Positions 21,026-31,970 of a stretch of DNA of 64,000 nt are shown piece after piece. The number at the start of each line of letters is the position of its first letter. Position 1 is the first letter of the stretch. The position numbers were made by a program, and so were the translations under genes. Where the stretch lies: the NCBI RefSeq assembly GCF_037126465.1, contig NW_026999346.1:1554565-1618564 (forward strand), written 5' to 3'. Below the pieces are notes generated by a model. That model searched no databases. It saw nothing but the letters and a program-made list of their open reading frames with translations, and was not told the DNA's origin. Source of the stretch: Ornithodoros turicata. Its lineage: Eukaryota; Arthropoda; Arachnida; Ixodida; Argasidae.

Positions 21026-22289
21026 CGTTCTCAAAAGGAACAAAGCTGTCATCACCCAGCAGAAGCATTGGGTGAAGGGGCAAAAAGACTTTGTAAAAGG
21101 GAGCAAAATGATGTTGACGAAGATGTTGATACACTGGACACATGATGAGGATGTGAATGATAGAAAGCTGTTCCCCACAGTGGCTGCATTCCGGTGGGTC
21201 TTCTCCTCGTAGAAGAAACCCATGCGTCAAGTATGTGTGTCTCAAACGAAGGCGGGAGGATAGCACTTCATATAGTCGATTGGACATACCAGGTGAACTG
21301 GAGCCTACATAGGGTTTGATACCATGTAATTTATTATTGGTTTGCCGGTCCCAAGATGTTTGCCAGTCATTATTGATGCATATTTTTAGACGTAGTTTGA
21401 GATCTTGATATGGAATATCGAAATAGGTTATGACACCTGTTAATGCAGCCGTGGCATCATGATCAGCTCGTTCATTGCCACGTATCCCGACCTGACTGGG
21501 TACCCAGCAGAAGAGTAGCTGATAGGCCCTATTAGCTATAGTGCTTGCAAGGCTCCTTGCACGATCACTTACCAGGTTTTTAGTGGGGCGTGTGTTACAA
21601 ATAGCCTGCAGAGAACTGAGAGAATCTGTGTATATCACTGAGCATCTAATGTGGTTTTGTAGGATGTAGTTGAGGGTTAGAATTATTCCATACACTTCAG
21701 CAGTGAAAATAGACATGGTGCTTTGTAGCCTGTATGAACGTGTGACAATTCCAGTAACCATCGCACATGAAACCCTAGTATTCGTTTTCGATCCGTCTGT
21801 GTAGAATTCAACATGATTGCCAAAGGTTTCCCTTAGGTGCTCAAATTCCTGTTTCAGTACCATGTTCGGGCTATTACGTTTGTCATATCTAGTGGGTGAT
21901 CTATCACATTTTGGGTGAGATTCCCATGGAGGGATTTTCTTACCGCATTCAAGGATCATGGAGTTATATTCCGAAAAGCCATGATGCTCAATTTCCTGTG
22001 CCATGCGCATACTAAATGGCAATACCGCTGAAGGCCTGTTCAAAAAGAGTTGTTTATATTGCGTGTCTGTTATAGCAGGGATCGCCGGGTTTTGTGGGTA
22101 GCCTCGAATCCTTAATGCATATGACGTACTCAGGTAGAACCGCCGCCTTTCGAGAAACCACTCATTAGCTTCTACATAAAGGCTCTCGACTGGCGAGGTG
22201 CGGAACGCTCCAAGGACCAGGCTCAGTCCCAGGTGATGTACAGGGTCCAACATTTTCAGAGTAGAAGGTCGTGCTGACCCATACACCAC
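21000..22289 (-). pseudogene. I-2 ORF2 C-terminal part: RNase H and C-terminal knuckle
   Basis: Contains MVYGSARPSTLKMLDPVHHLGL, the RNase H set (FYTDGSKT, FTAEVYGIILTL, YTDSLSSLQAI, WVPSQVGIRGNERADHDA) and the CSHCGEQLSIIHILIMC knuckle. The natural end is altered by the micro-insertion at 20978-21025. Upstream of 22289 the frame is broken near 22290-22370. Confidence 0.87.
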
Positions 22290-22423
22290 ACAACCGTAAT
22301 CAAGCTTTGAAAGGACAGTGGAGACATAGATCCGGTGTAATGTATCGCGATCTGCGCCTCATGATCGGTGTGAGAGTACCTTTAGGATGTTCAAAGACTT
22401 TATGCATTTTGTCTTGAGGGTTT

Positions 22424-23535
22424 TCAGATGAGCAGAGAAGGACAGTTTTTCGTCGAAAATGAGACCGAGGATTTGTGTTCAGGTTTCACCCTTATACTTT
22501 GGTTGCACACAGAAAGAGTGGGCTCTGGGAACATTTCCCGAACCTTCGAGAAACGAACACAAACTGTCTTGTCGGGAGAGAACTTGAAGCCATTTTCCTG
22601 AAACATCTAACCAGCTTATTTATTGTTAGCTGTAGCTGACGTTCGGACACAGATAGGTTAGAGGAGCAATACGAAATCTGGACATCGTCGACGTATAACG
22701 AATACATGATTGATGTAGGGATAACACTTGCTATAGAATTCATTTTCACGATGAAAAGGGTCACACTAAGTACGGACCCCTGCGGGACACCATTTTCCCG
22801 GATGAATGGACGAGATAGTGTTTTCCCAACTTGTACCCTGAAAGTTCTCCCCTGTAAGAAATTGGTAATACATTGGAACATTCTACCACGTATACCAAGT
22901 GCATCCAAGTCTCGAAGGATACCATATCGCCATGCTGTATCGTATGCCTTCTCCAGATCGAAGAACACGGACATACAGTGCTGTTTCCTGACGAAGGCTT
23001 CTCTAATAGTAGTCTCCAAACGCAAAAGTTGGTCGACTGTTGAGCACGCAGCTCTAAAGCCACACTGATATTTATCTAAACAATTATTTTCTTCTAGAAA
23101 ATACATAAGACGGTTATTGACCATGCGCTGAAAGGTCTTCCCCAGACAACTTGTCAGCGATATGGGTCGGTAACTGCACGGGTGCGAGGAATCTTTTCCT
23201 GGCTTCAGCAGTGGAACTATGGTTGCCTCCTTCCAGCCAGAAGGGAGAACACCTTCTCGCCAGACAAAATTAAAGAAATCCAGGACAGACTTTAATGAAG
23301 TTAAAGACAGATGTTTAAGCATGGCGTACACTATGTGATCAGGTCCAGGTGCCGAGTTTTTAGGGGATGACAGGGCCCTTTGTAGTTCCGCCATTGAAAA
23401 AGGTGAGTTGTAGCTACACCTCTCATCTAACCCACTATCAAATGTTTGTCTTTCAGCAGATGATTTCATTTTAAAAAAATTGCTGCTGTAAGGGGATGAA
23501 CTTGACACTTGCTGGAAATGTTCTCCCGAGGGCAT
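22424..23535 (-). pseudogene. I-2 ORF2 reverse transcriptase
   Basis: SAPGPDHIVYAMLKHL, SYRPISLTSCLGKTFQRMV, motif A FFDLEKAYDTAW, motif B GVPQGSVLSVTLF and the YVDD box near 22690-22705. This segment shows what I-1 lost. A one-base shift near 22600 (ETFRKM for WFQENG) ends the frame; the short continuation FQENGFKFSPDKTVCVRFSK is in another frame at 22424-22606. Confidence 0.88.
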
Positions 23536-23622
23536 TGGCCTGCTCCTCTATACTTTGACACACGGTACCGTTTATTTGTACCAATGGTACACAGAAGCTT
23601 GTATAGTCGCCCTTTATTTCCT

Positions 23623-24397
23623 TTAGTCTGTCTTGTATATTATTTTTGACGGAGTTGTAGCATTTAAGGACGATACGAAATTCCTCCAAGATTCTTTCTT
23701 TCCTTGCTTTCGCGTCCAACGTGCTTTCGCTCTAGCTCTCCTTAAAGCAATTAGGTTTGTTGTAGTGGGGTGCCGTCGAAACACATCCCACGCCCGGTTT
23801 TGTTCTTTGCGTATGCTTCCACAATCGCTCATCCACCAAGGCTTGGAGCGCTTGGGGAGTCGGCCAGATGTTTGTGGAATAGACTGTTCAGCGGCATTTA
23901 TAATTGTACGAGTGATCAACTTATTTGCCTCCTCAATATTCAAACCCTGAAAAGCAGAAGATAGGAAACTAGCTTCTCGTTCAAATATTTCCCAATTTGC
24001 CTCTTGTAATTTCCACTGTGGTGGACGTGTTCTTATGTTGTTAGTGTGACCACGAAATTTAATAATGAGCGGAAAATGGTCGCTACCACGGGGATTCTGT
24101 TCGACTGTCCAGTCAAGAAACTTGAAAATGGATGGGCTGCATAGTGAAATGTCTATGCAAGAAAAGTTTTGTGTCGAAGAGTTCACATAAGTAGGTAGCC
24201 CAGTATTCAGAAGACAGAGTGACCCCGAAAGGAGGACCCTCTCCAACATTTTCCCCCGTGCATCTAGTTTGGAACTTCCCCACAAAGGAGTGTGGGCATT
24301 CAGGTCGCCTAAAAAAAAGAAAGTGTTTTGCAGGTATGCACTGTGGAAGGACCACAGCCACACTACCAGATGCACGTGCGCTGTCTGTGCGGTCCAT
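23623..24397 (-). pseudogene. I-2 ORF2 APE endonuclease (internally deleted)
   Basis: Keeps GDLNAHTPLWG, DISLCSPSIF and GSDHFPLI and the linker to the RT (KPWWMSDCGS, ARAKARWTRKQ). The N-terminal half is reduced to fragments: MDRTDSARASG at 24397 is joined to the GDLNAH region by a deletion in an A/T-run near 24310-24320 that removed the YLPP segment present in I-1 (11400-11540). Confidence 0.83.
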
Positions 24398-24851
24398 CCT
24401 GGAAATATTATGTCGGCGGAAAGGGTTTAAGTGTTTTTCGTGTAGGTATATTTCCTGTAGGCAGAAACAGACGGCTCTGTACTTTTCAAAAGATTGTGTA
24501 CATCATCAATGTTACTGTAGAGGCCTCGACAGTTCCACTGAAGGAATACCTGTCCCATAATTAGAATGGAAATACGAAAGAGCAAAGGGACTCTGTACAT
24601 TGTGTGTTAAGGGGGTGTGACCCTTGGCGGGGGGGGGGGGGGGGCTCTGTTTATCCTTTGACTTGCCTCTACGTCGACCTCCATGTTTGTCTCTTTGCTC
24701 CTTCCCTTGGGAAGGAGCTCTCTGGTCCAGTGTACTTGGAATACTTGACGATGATTTCTGCGACATGCAGTCATCATCGTCAAGCTCCATTGAGTGTGTG
24801 GCAGTCTGGGATGAGCTCCCAGTGAGCCCATCCCACACTGAAAACGTGCCA

Positions 24852-25838
24852 TCAACCTCCGTAGAGACTGTGGCGGGAGCCGGCGGAGGTGAAAAACTCC
24901 GCAGACATTTCTTGTGTTTGGGGAGTGTGGAGTGAAGGCCTACAAGTTTGGGTCTCCACGGATACTCTGAGTGGTGCCACTCCCCTACGCACCACCTCAG
25001 GAAACGTTCCTTTGTTTTGAAAGTCCAGCTGTGCTTTTGCTGCCTTATACGTCAGTTTTTGTTCGGTCCTGATTCTAAGTATATCTTTTTCGTCTTTCCA
25101 GCGTGGGCATGACCTCGAATATGCCGGATGGCTGCCTTGACAATTGACACAGTGAAATTCTTTGCTACATGACTCCGGCGTGTGGTCATTACCGGCACAC
25201 TTTGGGCAAGCTTGTTGTCCGCGACACATCTGGGAGCTGTGGCCGAAACGTTGACATTTAAAGCATTGTCTGGGGTTTGGAATGAATGGTCGTACACGAC
25301 AGTTAATGTAGCCAGCATTGATCTCTGACGGGAGTGTGTGTAACTGAAAAGAGAGTATTACGTGCTTTGTTTGGACTTCCTTACCATCCCTTCTCATCAC
25401 AATGCGCTTTGCACATACGACCCCTTGATCCTTCAATCCTTCCTCGATCTCTGCTTCCGAACAAGAAAGGAGTTCATCCTCGGATATCACACCTTTCACT
25501 ATGTTTAAGGTGTGGGGTGTTGTGACCGTAACTTTGATGTCACCAACCTGTTTCACTGCTTGGAGTGCGGTACTCTGTTGTTTTGTGTGGACTTCAACCT
25601 GAAGATCCCCAGTGTTTAGCTTTTTAGCATTGTAAGACTTGCCTAGGAGTTTCTCTAGTTCCTTTGCTAGTAGAAATGGTGATACTTTCGCAAGGGGTTT
25701 GGATTCATTGTCCGATTTTATCACAAGTACTTTGGGGAATCAGGGTTCCGTGTTTAAACCTACGACATCAAGTCTAACTCTATCGGTGCGACCCCTTTTC
25801 AAGGGTCGATCATGATTTTTTTTGCTGGCTGAATCCAT
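24852..25838 (-). pseudogene. I-2 ORF1, gag-like protein with zinc knuckles
   Basis: Start ATG at 25838 (MDSASKKNHDRPLKRGR). One nonsense codon (25740-25742, tryptophan to stop in EPWFPK), after which the same frame runs on through the RRM-like region and three knuckles (CFKCQRFGHSSQMC, CPKCAGNDHTPESC, CVNCQGSHPAYSRSC) to EVVRRGVAPLRVSV. A shift near 24890 truncates the acidic/basic tail, whose remains lie at 24512-24838. Confidence 0.87.
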
Positions 25839-26339
25839 AAAGATATGTATGTAATTCGGTGCAGTGGGGTGCCGCACACCACCGAGCCCAATCAGGGGAA
25901 CGCACGGTCTGCACGTTAACACTTCCCCTGCACTATACCCTAGTGCAGCTTCTGGAGAGTGAAAGACTGCCCAAGGTTGACCCTTGCCGCCAAAGGTGGT
26001 GAAAAGAGGAAAATGAGAGAAGGAAGGAGACCAAGGAAGAGAAAGTAATGAAAAGGGAGATGGCGACTAGCTGAATGATCCTGACCGGGCCTTCCAGGAC
26101 CACCCGACTATGGGAAGCAGGGGCCAAAGCGGTGTATTGCTTTCCCGGAGGGGCCCCGAAGGGTCAGAAACAACCTCCGGGTCCACTCAACCGCCAGGAT
26201 CCCCTTTTCCCCAGACACGGGAAAGCCACGCACAGCTATACGTGGGGGTCTCCCTCATGCGGCGACCCAACCGTTGGTGCAGGAGGGGGCTACTGCGGCT
26301 GCTGCCGGGCGATTGGGGCGCCAAGTTCCCGACGCCGGG
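25839..26339 (-). other. I-2 5' UTR / internal promoter region
   Basis: Matches the 5' UTR of I-1 base for base over most of its length, including the GCAGGAGGG stem around CCAACGGTTGG and the GGCGTCGGGAACTTGG terminus. No ORF supported. Confidence 0.6.
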
Positions 26340-26353
26340 GATGTCGTTAAGAT
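26340..26353. repeat. Target-site duplication of LINE I-2, right copy
   Basis: GATGTCGTTAAGAT, one mismatch to 20774-20787. Confidence 0.88.
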
Positions 26354-26617
26354 ATTGGACGTCGCCATTGCCTGGGACGCCAACGCATCGAAGCTGAAGG
26401 AAGTGAACCAAGGGAAAGTACAGAAATACTCATGCCTAAAAGCCTCCTTCCCTGGCAAAAATGTCGAAGTGCACGGTCTGTGCTTTGGTGCAAGAGCTGG
26501 CACCTGTGCTAGTACAAGACAGACCTTGAAAGATCTGGGATTTACGAAAAATGATGTAGGTTGGTTGGCAGCTAAGGTCCTAGTCGGCAGCCTGATCTGC
26601 TTAAGCGGTTTCTTTCG
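26354..26617 (+). pseudogene. R2-like RLE domain, right part (element D)
   Basis: Continues the nuclease core after I-2: LDVAIAWDANASKLKEVNQGK, FPGKNVEVHGLCFGARAGTCASTRQTL, LAAKVLVGSLICLSGFF. It runs to within about two codons of the usual end, then fuses to the satellite at CGACGCCATTCTACG, without stop codon or 3' UTR. Confidence 0.85.
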
Positions 26618-27081
26618 ACGCCATTCTACGCATTCGACGCTTTCTCCCACATTAGGATCGTGCATCTGAGGCACAAACTCACAAAGTATGGGGTAACGGC
26701 AGGGGAAAATACTGTGTTGTTTCGGTAGCGAAATAAACGCCATTCTACTCATTCGACGCTTTTCGCCCACATTAGGATCGTGCATCTGAGGCACAAACTC
26801 ACAAAGTATGGGGTAACGGCAGGGGAAAATACTGTGATCTTTCGGTTGCCAAATCAACGCCATTCTACTCATTCGGCGCTTTTCTCCCACACTAGGATCG
26901 TGCATCTGAGGCACAAACTTGCAAAGTATGGGGTAACGGCAGGGGAAAATACTGTGTTCTTTCGGTAGCCAAATCAACGCCATTCTACTCATTCGACGCT
27001 TTCTCCCACATGAGGGCCGTGCATCTGAGGCACAAACTCACAAAGTATGGGGTAACGGCAGGGGAAAATACTATGCTCTTT
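26618..27081 (+). repeat. R2-target tandem repeat, block S4 (four units)
   Basis: Starts mid-unit (ACGCCATTCTACGC); further units start at 26726, 26846 and 26966 (120-bp spacing). It ends at CTCTTT (27081), the 5' junction of element F. Confidence 0.92.
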
Positions 27082-28652
27082 CATAACAAGCACCAGTCCC
27101 CACCGGTTGCCCCGGTGCCTAAGAACAGAAGTGAGAGGAAACGCACACGATACAACAAACACCAGCGTTTATATCGGCTGGGCCCTTGCATTCTTGTACA
27201 TTACTTGATGTCTGAAAGAGAGGATGGTTCTACACCCATTTCCATCCAAGACATACACACCTATTTTGACCCGTTGTTGACAGCCTCTACGAGCCATTCG
27301 GGAGTACAGCTACCCTCTTCCACCAAGACCCCGGTCGATACGTCTGTCTTGCAACCTGAAAAGGTGGCGTGGGCCATAAGAGGCATGGACAACAATGCTG
27401 CTCTAGGTCCAGATCGGCTTACTCTAAACGATCTTCGAGTGGTGCCGACTAATATCTTATGCCAATATCTTATGTCAATAACTTCTTTGTGCATAAACAA
27501 ATCCCCGAGGACCTAAAGCAGTCTAGGACTGTCTTCATTCCCAAGAAGAGTTCCCCTAGGGAAGCGGCGGATGTCAGACGATCACAATGTCGCCTATGTT
27601 GTGCCGGATTTATTCTCGCCCGTTGTTACAGCGTTTATTAGCTGATAACAAATTCCATCCTATGCAGGGCGGTTTCCAGTAGGATAGGGGAACCAGCACC
27701 AACATTTTGGAGCTCCAGGCGTTGATGAGGACTCTAAAGAAACGAAAGAAGAGCTTGTACGCAGTGAGTTTAGATGTCAGAAAGGCCTTTGACTATGTAT
27801 CCCACGAGGCCATATTGGCGGCTGTTCGGGGAAGAGATATCCCCGAACATTACAGCTGCATTCTGGATGATTTGTATCAGGGGTGCGCAACAACCTTCTT
27901 TTGGAACGGTAGAACGGACGGAAGGAGGGTGCCAGTCCATCAAGGCATTAAACAGGGAGACCCCCTTTCGCCGTTCCTGTTTAATACCGTTCTTGACCCC
28001 TTCCTCCTGATGGCGAACAGTTCTGGTCTCGGGATACAGTTGGAGAACTCACATGCTGCAGCAATGGCCTTTGCTGACGACGTACTACTCTTCTCCTCTT
28101 CTCGTCGAGCCTGGAGGGCCTCAAGGCGCTGGTGCGCATGACGGATAAATACCTATCCGGAGCCGGTTTAGAACTAAACCCTGCTAAGTCCCAGTATTTT
28201 GGATGGAAATATGACGGCACGACAAAATGGTACGATTACGACATTCCGCCGCTAACCGTGGGGGACAAGTAGATAGCTCCTTGCGGAAGAGATGTCCCAA
28301 TCACTTATCTCGGACTAAAACTATATATCAATAGGCCCTCGAGGATTGACGATGTGATGGCTGAAAGAATGACTGAATTGATTAAGTCGGCGGCACTCAA
28401 GCCGTTCCAAAAACTAAAATGCCTCCACCAGCTTGTGACTCCACGCCTGCTGTATCAGGCCTCGAATATCTACGGCCCTCTTTCTTTGTCTGCGAAGATA
28501 GACAAGTCTATTTGTGGTCTGGTAAAGCAGATTCTCCACCTGCCGCACTCTTTCCCGAATGCACATGTACACCTCCCGGCCCGTGAGGGGGGCTTGGCAT
28601 CCCGCATATTGAATGGATTGCCGCAGCAGTCCGATATAAAGCCATCGCCCGC
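27082..28652 (+). pseudogene. R2-like reverse transcriptase (element F)
   Basis: Basic linker RSERKRTRYNKHQRLYRLGP, then RT blocks over several frames: ALGPDRLTLNDLR, EDLKQSRTVFIPKKSS (shift near 27470), a stop within GGFQ.DRGTSTN (27679-27681), motif A SLDVRKAFD, motif B IKQGDPLSPFLFN, catalytic FADDVLLFSS near 28070-28095, a shift near 28110, LNPAKSQYFGWKYDG, a stop near 28270, then KPFQKLKCLHQLV and LPAREGG. Heavily decayed, palm residues still visible. Confidence 0.83.
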
Positions 28653-29100
28653 ATGCTTCGCCTGGCCGACCCGTTTGCAGATGCCGTCGTGTCCCTTGGG
28701 CTCAATGACAATTCGGCCAAGCTTGCCTCTTTCCTGGGTATCCCTAGCGGAGAGACTGGAAAAGATGATGTTAATGCTGCCTTGGACAGCCTGCGCAAGA
28801 CCTACTGGGAAAGGAAATTGAATCAATACGATAACAAGGGTCTCTTCGCTCACAGGAAAGAGCCTGTGGGCAATTCTTGGTTAATGTGCGATTCCCGCCT
28901 CATGAAAGACGGGGATCGCATTAGAGCCCTTCGATTGCGCACTAATCTCTTTCCACGCGCACGCTGTCGAATAGGCACGCTGGGGATCCTAAGGCAAGGG
29001 ACTGTTGGCATTGCGGCTCCAAACCGGAGACCGCGTTTCACATCCTTCAAGAATGTGAGCGGGTCCATCTGCCGCGTGTCGAGAGGCACAATTTCATCGC
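28653..29100 (+). pseudogene. R2-like CCHC/RLE domain, partial (element F)
   Basis: LRLADPFADAVVSLGLNDNSAKLASFLGIP, EPVGNSWLMCDSRLMKDGDRIRALRLRTNL, then a shift; the knuckle ([16 protein letters not shown]) and RVERHNFIA lie in other frames just before the I-3 tail. The nuclease core is missing. Confidence 0.8.
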
Positions 29101-29188
29101 TGATGATGATGATGATGATGATGATAATTGGAGGTTTTTGGCGCAAAAGCGACTGAGACCATAGAGCGCCAAAACTATGGTTCTAAAT

Positions 29189-29192
29189 GACT
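29189..29192. repeat. 4-bp target duplication of gypsy element, left
   Basis: GACT, matched by GACT at 31878-31881; 4-6 bp duplications are usual for Ty3/gypsy. Confidence 0.75.
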
Positions 29193-29341
29193 TGTAGAGC
29201 GAGAAACGAGGCGACCAGGCTCTACAGAGGTTGATGGGTTTAATGACGGTTAATGGCGATGAACCGAAAACGAAAGCTCGGGTCACGCGCAGTGCTGCGC
29301 GTAACCGATGGCGGTGCTGCTGATGATTATGACGCTGCTGC
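29193..29341 (-). repeat. 3' LTR of the gypsy element (lacks its first 4 bases)
   Basis: 149 bases identical by eye to 31725-31873. The LTR's initial TGTA is missing because the internal deletion joins pol at the shared GCAGCAGCG. Confidence 0.9.
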
Positions 29342-30960
29342 AAGACTGCGCCGACAGCAGCAGTGGAGGCGTCGACGAACAACGCTGTCTCGGCGTCAGG
29401 ACGAGGATGGTGGAGCAGCACAGCATCTGCCAGGGCCTGCTTGACCTCTTCGAACGCGCGTTCTGCTGCCGGTGTCCACTCCAGAGGGGCAGCGCGGGCC
29501 TCTTTCGGATGGTCAGCGCCGAGAGCTGCGTAGAGAGGCTGGAGCAAGGCAGCACAGCGAGGCACAAAACGTCGGTAGAAAGTCACGAGGCCAAGGAATG
29601 AACGAAGTCCTTTGCGAGAAGTGGGGGCAGGAAAGTCTCGGATGGCCTGGACCTTGGATGCGAGTGGCCGGATGCCTTGCGGGGTGATGGTGTGTCCCAG
29701 GAAGGTAAGGGTGGTAACGCCAAACTCGCACTTGGCGGCATTGATGGAGACTCCGTAGTCCTCCAGGCGCGAGAACAGGGCGCGCAGATGGGCGCGATGA
29801 GCCTCCGGAGATGGACTTGCGACGAGGATGTCATCCATGTATGCGAATGCGAAGTCCAGGCCGCGGAGCACTTCGTTGATGAATCGTTGGAATGTCTGCG
29901 CAGCATTACGCAGGCCAAAGGGCATCCGCACGTATTCAAAGAGGCCAAAAGGGGTGGTTATAGCAGTCTTCGGGATGTCAGGGGGATGGACGGGAATTTG
30001 GTGATAGGCTTTGATGAGGTCTATCTTGGAGAAGATGGTCGCTCCGTCAAGATTCGCGGTGAAGTCCTGAATATGGGGAAGCGGGTATCTGTCCGGTACC
30101 GTGACGATGTTGAGTGCACGGTAGTCCCCACATGGGCGCCAATCACCAGGTGTTGCTTTGGGCACCATGTGGAGAGCGGAAGACCACGGGCTGGAGGAAG
30201 GCCGAATGATCCCCAGTTCGAGCATGTGCTCAAATTCCCTCTTGGCAATGACGAGGCGCTCCGGAGCCAGCCGTCTGGGGCGAGCGAAGACAGGGGGGCC
30301 CCGTGTCACGATGTGGTGAGTGACGCTGTGGCGAGGTGGGCAAGAGGCGTGCGATTGGCGCAGGACAGCGGGGAACTCCGTGACAATGTCGGTGAAAGCA
30401 GTGGGCAACGGTAGCCGAATGGTGGGACTAATGGCGGCTATATGCGCTGGAGCTCCATAAACGTGCAAAGAAGTAGTGTTGTCGACGAGGCGCTGGCGTC
30501 TAATATCCACAAGAAGGTCGAAATGGTGGAAGAAGTCGGCGCCAAGGATTGCGAAGGGGAGGTCGGCGATGGTAAAAACCCAACGAAATACTCTGCGCAG
30601 GCCGAGGTCAAGGGTGACGGAGCGTTGACCGTAAGTTGAGATGGTGGACTTGTTGACGGCCTGCAAAGCCAAGTCTGGTTGTCGGTGTCGTTTTTCTGCG
30701 GGGGTTGGTGGAACGACGCTCACGTCAGCCCCGGTATCCACCAGGAAGCGACAGCCGGACACGCGGTCCGTGATCCGGAAGAGCCGGCTGTTGTCGCCCC
30801 CAGCCACGCCAGCCGTTAATGGTTGGGGGGAGCGTTTCCCGGCCACGAGCAAGGGGCCTGGCAGTTCCTTGCGGCATCGCCGAATTTTCGATGATACCAG
30901 CAGAAGTGGTGCTGAGAGGGCGAAGGAGACCGTTGACGGGATGGCGAGCAGCGACGGCAA
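29342..30960 (-). pseudogene. Gypsy pol: protease and reverse transcriptase, truncated in RNase H
   Basis: One open frame of about 540 codons. Protease DTGA at residues 75-78 with ILGADFF near 138-144. RT blocks [17 protein letters not shown] (264-284), [14 protein letters not shown] (311-324), [15 protein letters not shown] (336-350) and catalytic YMDD (374-377). The tether [11 protein letters not shown] and FYRRFVP follow. RNase H starts ALFVDAS (526-532) and AVGAVL, then reads into the LTR. It overlaps the gag ORF by 145 nt in another frame, implying frameshift expression. Confidence 0.92.
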
Positions 30961-31685
30961 AACGGGCGCCGAGGGGAACGTGGTCGCTGCGGGGGAATGG
31001 CGTCCACCCGGTTCACCAGGGCCGCCACCGTAGTCTGGAGTTGCTGGAGCGACGTGCTGATGGCATTGATTGCAACGTCCACCGGTGGAGGGGAGGTGCG
31101 GGGGGCCAGGGCGGCAACGGCTCCTGGAGATGGAAGGCCAGCAAAATCCAGAATACGGTCCGCCATCTTCGCCAAGTCATCCAGGCGGGAATTTTCGCCG
31201 GCGGCCAGGATCATGCGTACGTTGTGGGGCAAACGTTGTAGGAAGAGCTCGCGTAGTAGTGAGTCGTCCGTGGTAGGGTTGCCCGCGAGGTCGCGCATGC
31301 GGCGTAGTAGCTGTGTGGGCCGTCGATCGCCGAGCTCTTCCCTGTTCAGAAGCTGCTGCAATCGCCGCTCCTCCGAAGCAGACGTGCGGCGGATTAACTC
31401 GTCCCTTAAGGTGTCGTAGGGTAATTCGGGGTGAGGGTGGATGATTAGGTCGCGGACTTCCGCCGCAGCTTCGGGAGGAAGGTTTGCGATGGCGTGGCCA
31501 AACCTTGAGGCTTGAGAAGTGACGCGGCGTCCGTCGAAGAGAACCTCCGCCTGCGCGAACCACAGCTGAGGATCGGAGATGGAGAAAGGTGGCAGGCGGA
31601 GCGGTGCCACAGAAGCCTCGAGCGGTGGAAGTGGCGGTGGCCGGCTGGGAGGCGAAGAGCTGGTGGAGTGCTGGTCACCGTTCAT
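30816..31685 (-). CDS. Gypsy gag polyprotein with CHCC knuckle
   Basis: 289 codons, intact, from the ATG at 31685, about 20 bases downstream of the primer-binding site. The N-terminal [19 protein letters not shown] and [30 protein letters not shown] are the capsid signature of retrotransposon gag. A basic [17 protein letters not shown] segment precedes the C-terminal CWYH...NC..PC knuckle, a spacing seen in CsRn1/Kabuki-type elements. It packages element RNA; this is the only intact ORF of the element. Confidence 0.9.
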   Translation of the reverse strand: MNGDQHSTSSSPPSRPPPLPPLEASVAPLRLPPFSISDPQLWFAQAEVLFDGRRVTSQASRFGHAIANLPPEAAAEVRDLIIHPHPELPYDTLRDELIRRTSASEERRLQQLLNREELGDRRPTQLLRRMRDLAGNPTTDDSLLRELFLQRLPHNVRMILAAGENSRLDDLAKMADRILDFAGLPSPGAVAALAPRTSPPPVDVAINAISTSLQQLQTTVAALVNRVDAIPPQRPRSPRRPFCRRCSPSRQRSPSPSQHHFCWYHRKFGDAARNCQAPCSWPGNAPPNH

Positions 31686-31703
31686 GATGGTGGAACGCTA
31701 AGA

Positions 31704-31722
31704 CATCACGTTCGGGTCACCA
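31704..31722 (-). other. tRNA primer-binding site of gypsy element
   Basis: On the - strand TGGTGACCCGAACGTGATG, two bases after the 5' LTR, complementary to the 3' end of a tRNA-Trp as known in CsRn1-group elements. Confidence 0.75.
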
Positions 31723-31724
31723 GT

Positions 31725-31877
31725 TGTAGAGCGAGAAACGAGGCGACCAGGCTCTACAGAGGTTGATGGGTTTAATGACGGTTAATGGCGATGAACCGAA
31801 AACGAAAGCTCGGGTCACGCGCAGTGCTGCGCGTAACCGATGGCGGTGCTGCTGATGATTATGACGCTGCTGCTACA
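31725..31877 (-). repeat. 5' LTR of the gypsy element
   Basis: 153 bp, TGTAG...CTACA, with 149 bp repeated at 29193-29341 without visible differences, which suggests recent insertion. Confidence 0.9.
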
Positions 31878-31881
31878 GACT
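31878..31881. repeat. 4-bp target duplication of gypsy element, right
   Basis: GACT, as at 29189-29192. Confidence 0.75.
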
Positions 31882-31970
31882 CAACTTAGAAGTAAAAGTA
31901 AAAATGATGGAATTAAGAGAGAGAAGCAAATCTAGACATAGAGGTGGATAACAAAACATTTAGCTAAAAG

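Larger units (their letters stand above)
20788..26339 (-). mobile_element. I-group LINE I-2, full-length insertion (TCAAA-tail subfamily)
   Basis: Close relative of I-1 in the same orientation. 3' tail of about two TCAAA units (20787-20797). Flanked by a 14-bp duplication. It keeps the RT segment lost in I-1, but lost roughly 150 bp of the APE domain (junction near 24310-24322, an A-run) and has several shifts. A 48-bp insertion of another LINE tail sits at 20978-21025. Confidence 0.9.
19412..26617 (+). mobile_element. R2-like element D, 5'-truncated, interrupted by LINE I-2
   Basis: Starts after TTCTTT inside the RT (DFYIQLLRNLYSN) and runs to the last codons of the RLE domain at about 26617. 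LINE I-2 (20788-26339) splits it at GDDVKI; the protein resumes DVVKILDVAIAWD at 26341. The right end lacks the stop codon and 3' UTR and is fused to mid-unit satellite. Confidence 0.88.
27082..29100 (+). mobile_element. R2-like element F, 5'-truncated, cut by LINE I-3
   Basis: Starts after CTCTTT in the basic linker before the RT and breaks off in the RLE domain (RVERHNFIA) at the tail of I-3. The continuation was not found on the far side of I-3, where satellite follows, so a rearrangement removed it. Confidence 0.85.
29193..31877 (-). mobile_element. Ty3/gypsy LTR retrotransposon, CsRn1-like, internally deleted
   Basis: Bounded by TGTAG...CTACA termini and GACT duplications. 153-bp 5' LTR (31725-31877), tRNA-Trp-type primer site, gag with a C-terminal CX2HX9CX3C knuckle typical of the CsRn1 group, and pol with protease and RT. 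RNase H is cut at its first catalytic segment and joined straight to the 3' LTR, so integrase is missing. Inserted in the 3' UTR of I-3. Confidence 0.9.

Noticed and set aside
21150..21223. Repeated small protein starting MGFFYEEKTHRNAA in I-1 and I-2
   Set aside because: Antisense-frame shadow of the C-terminal ORF2 region; overlaps the true knuckle-coding frame.
29650..30414. 245-codon + strand ORF opposite the gypsy pol
   Set aside because: Shadow of the pol coding strand; no independent domain.
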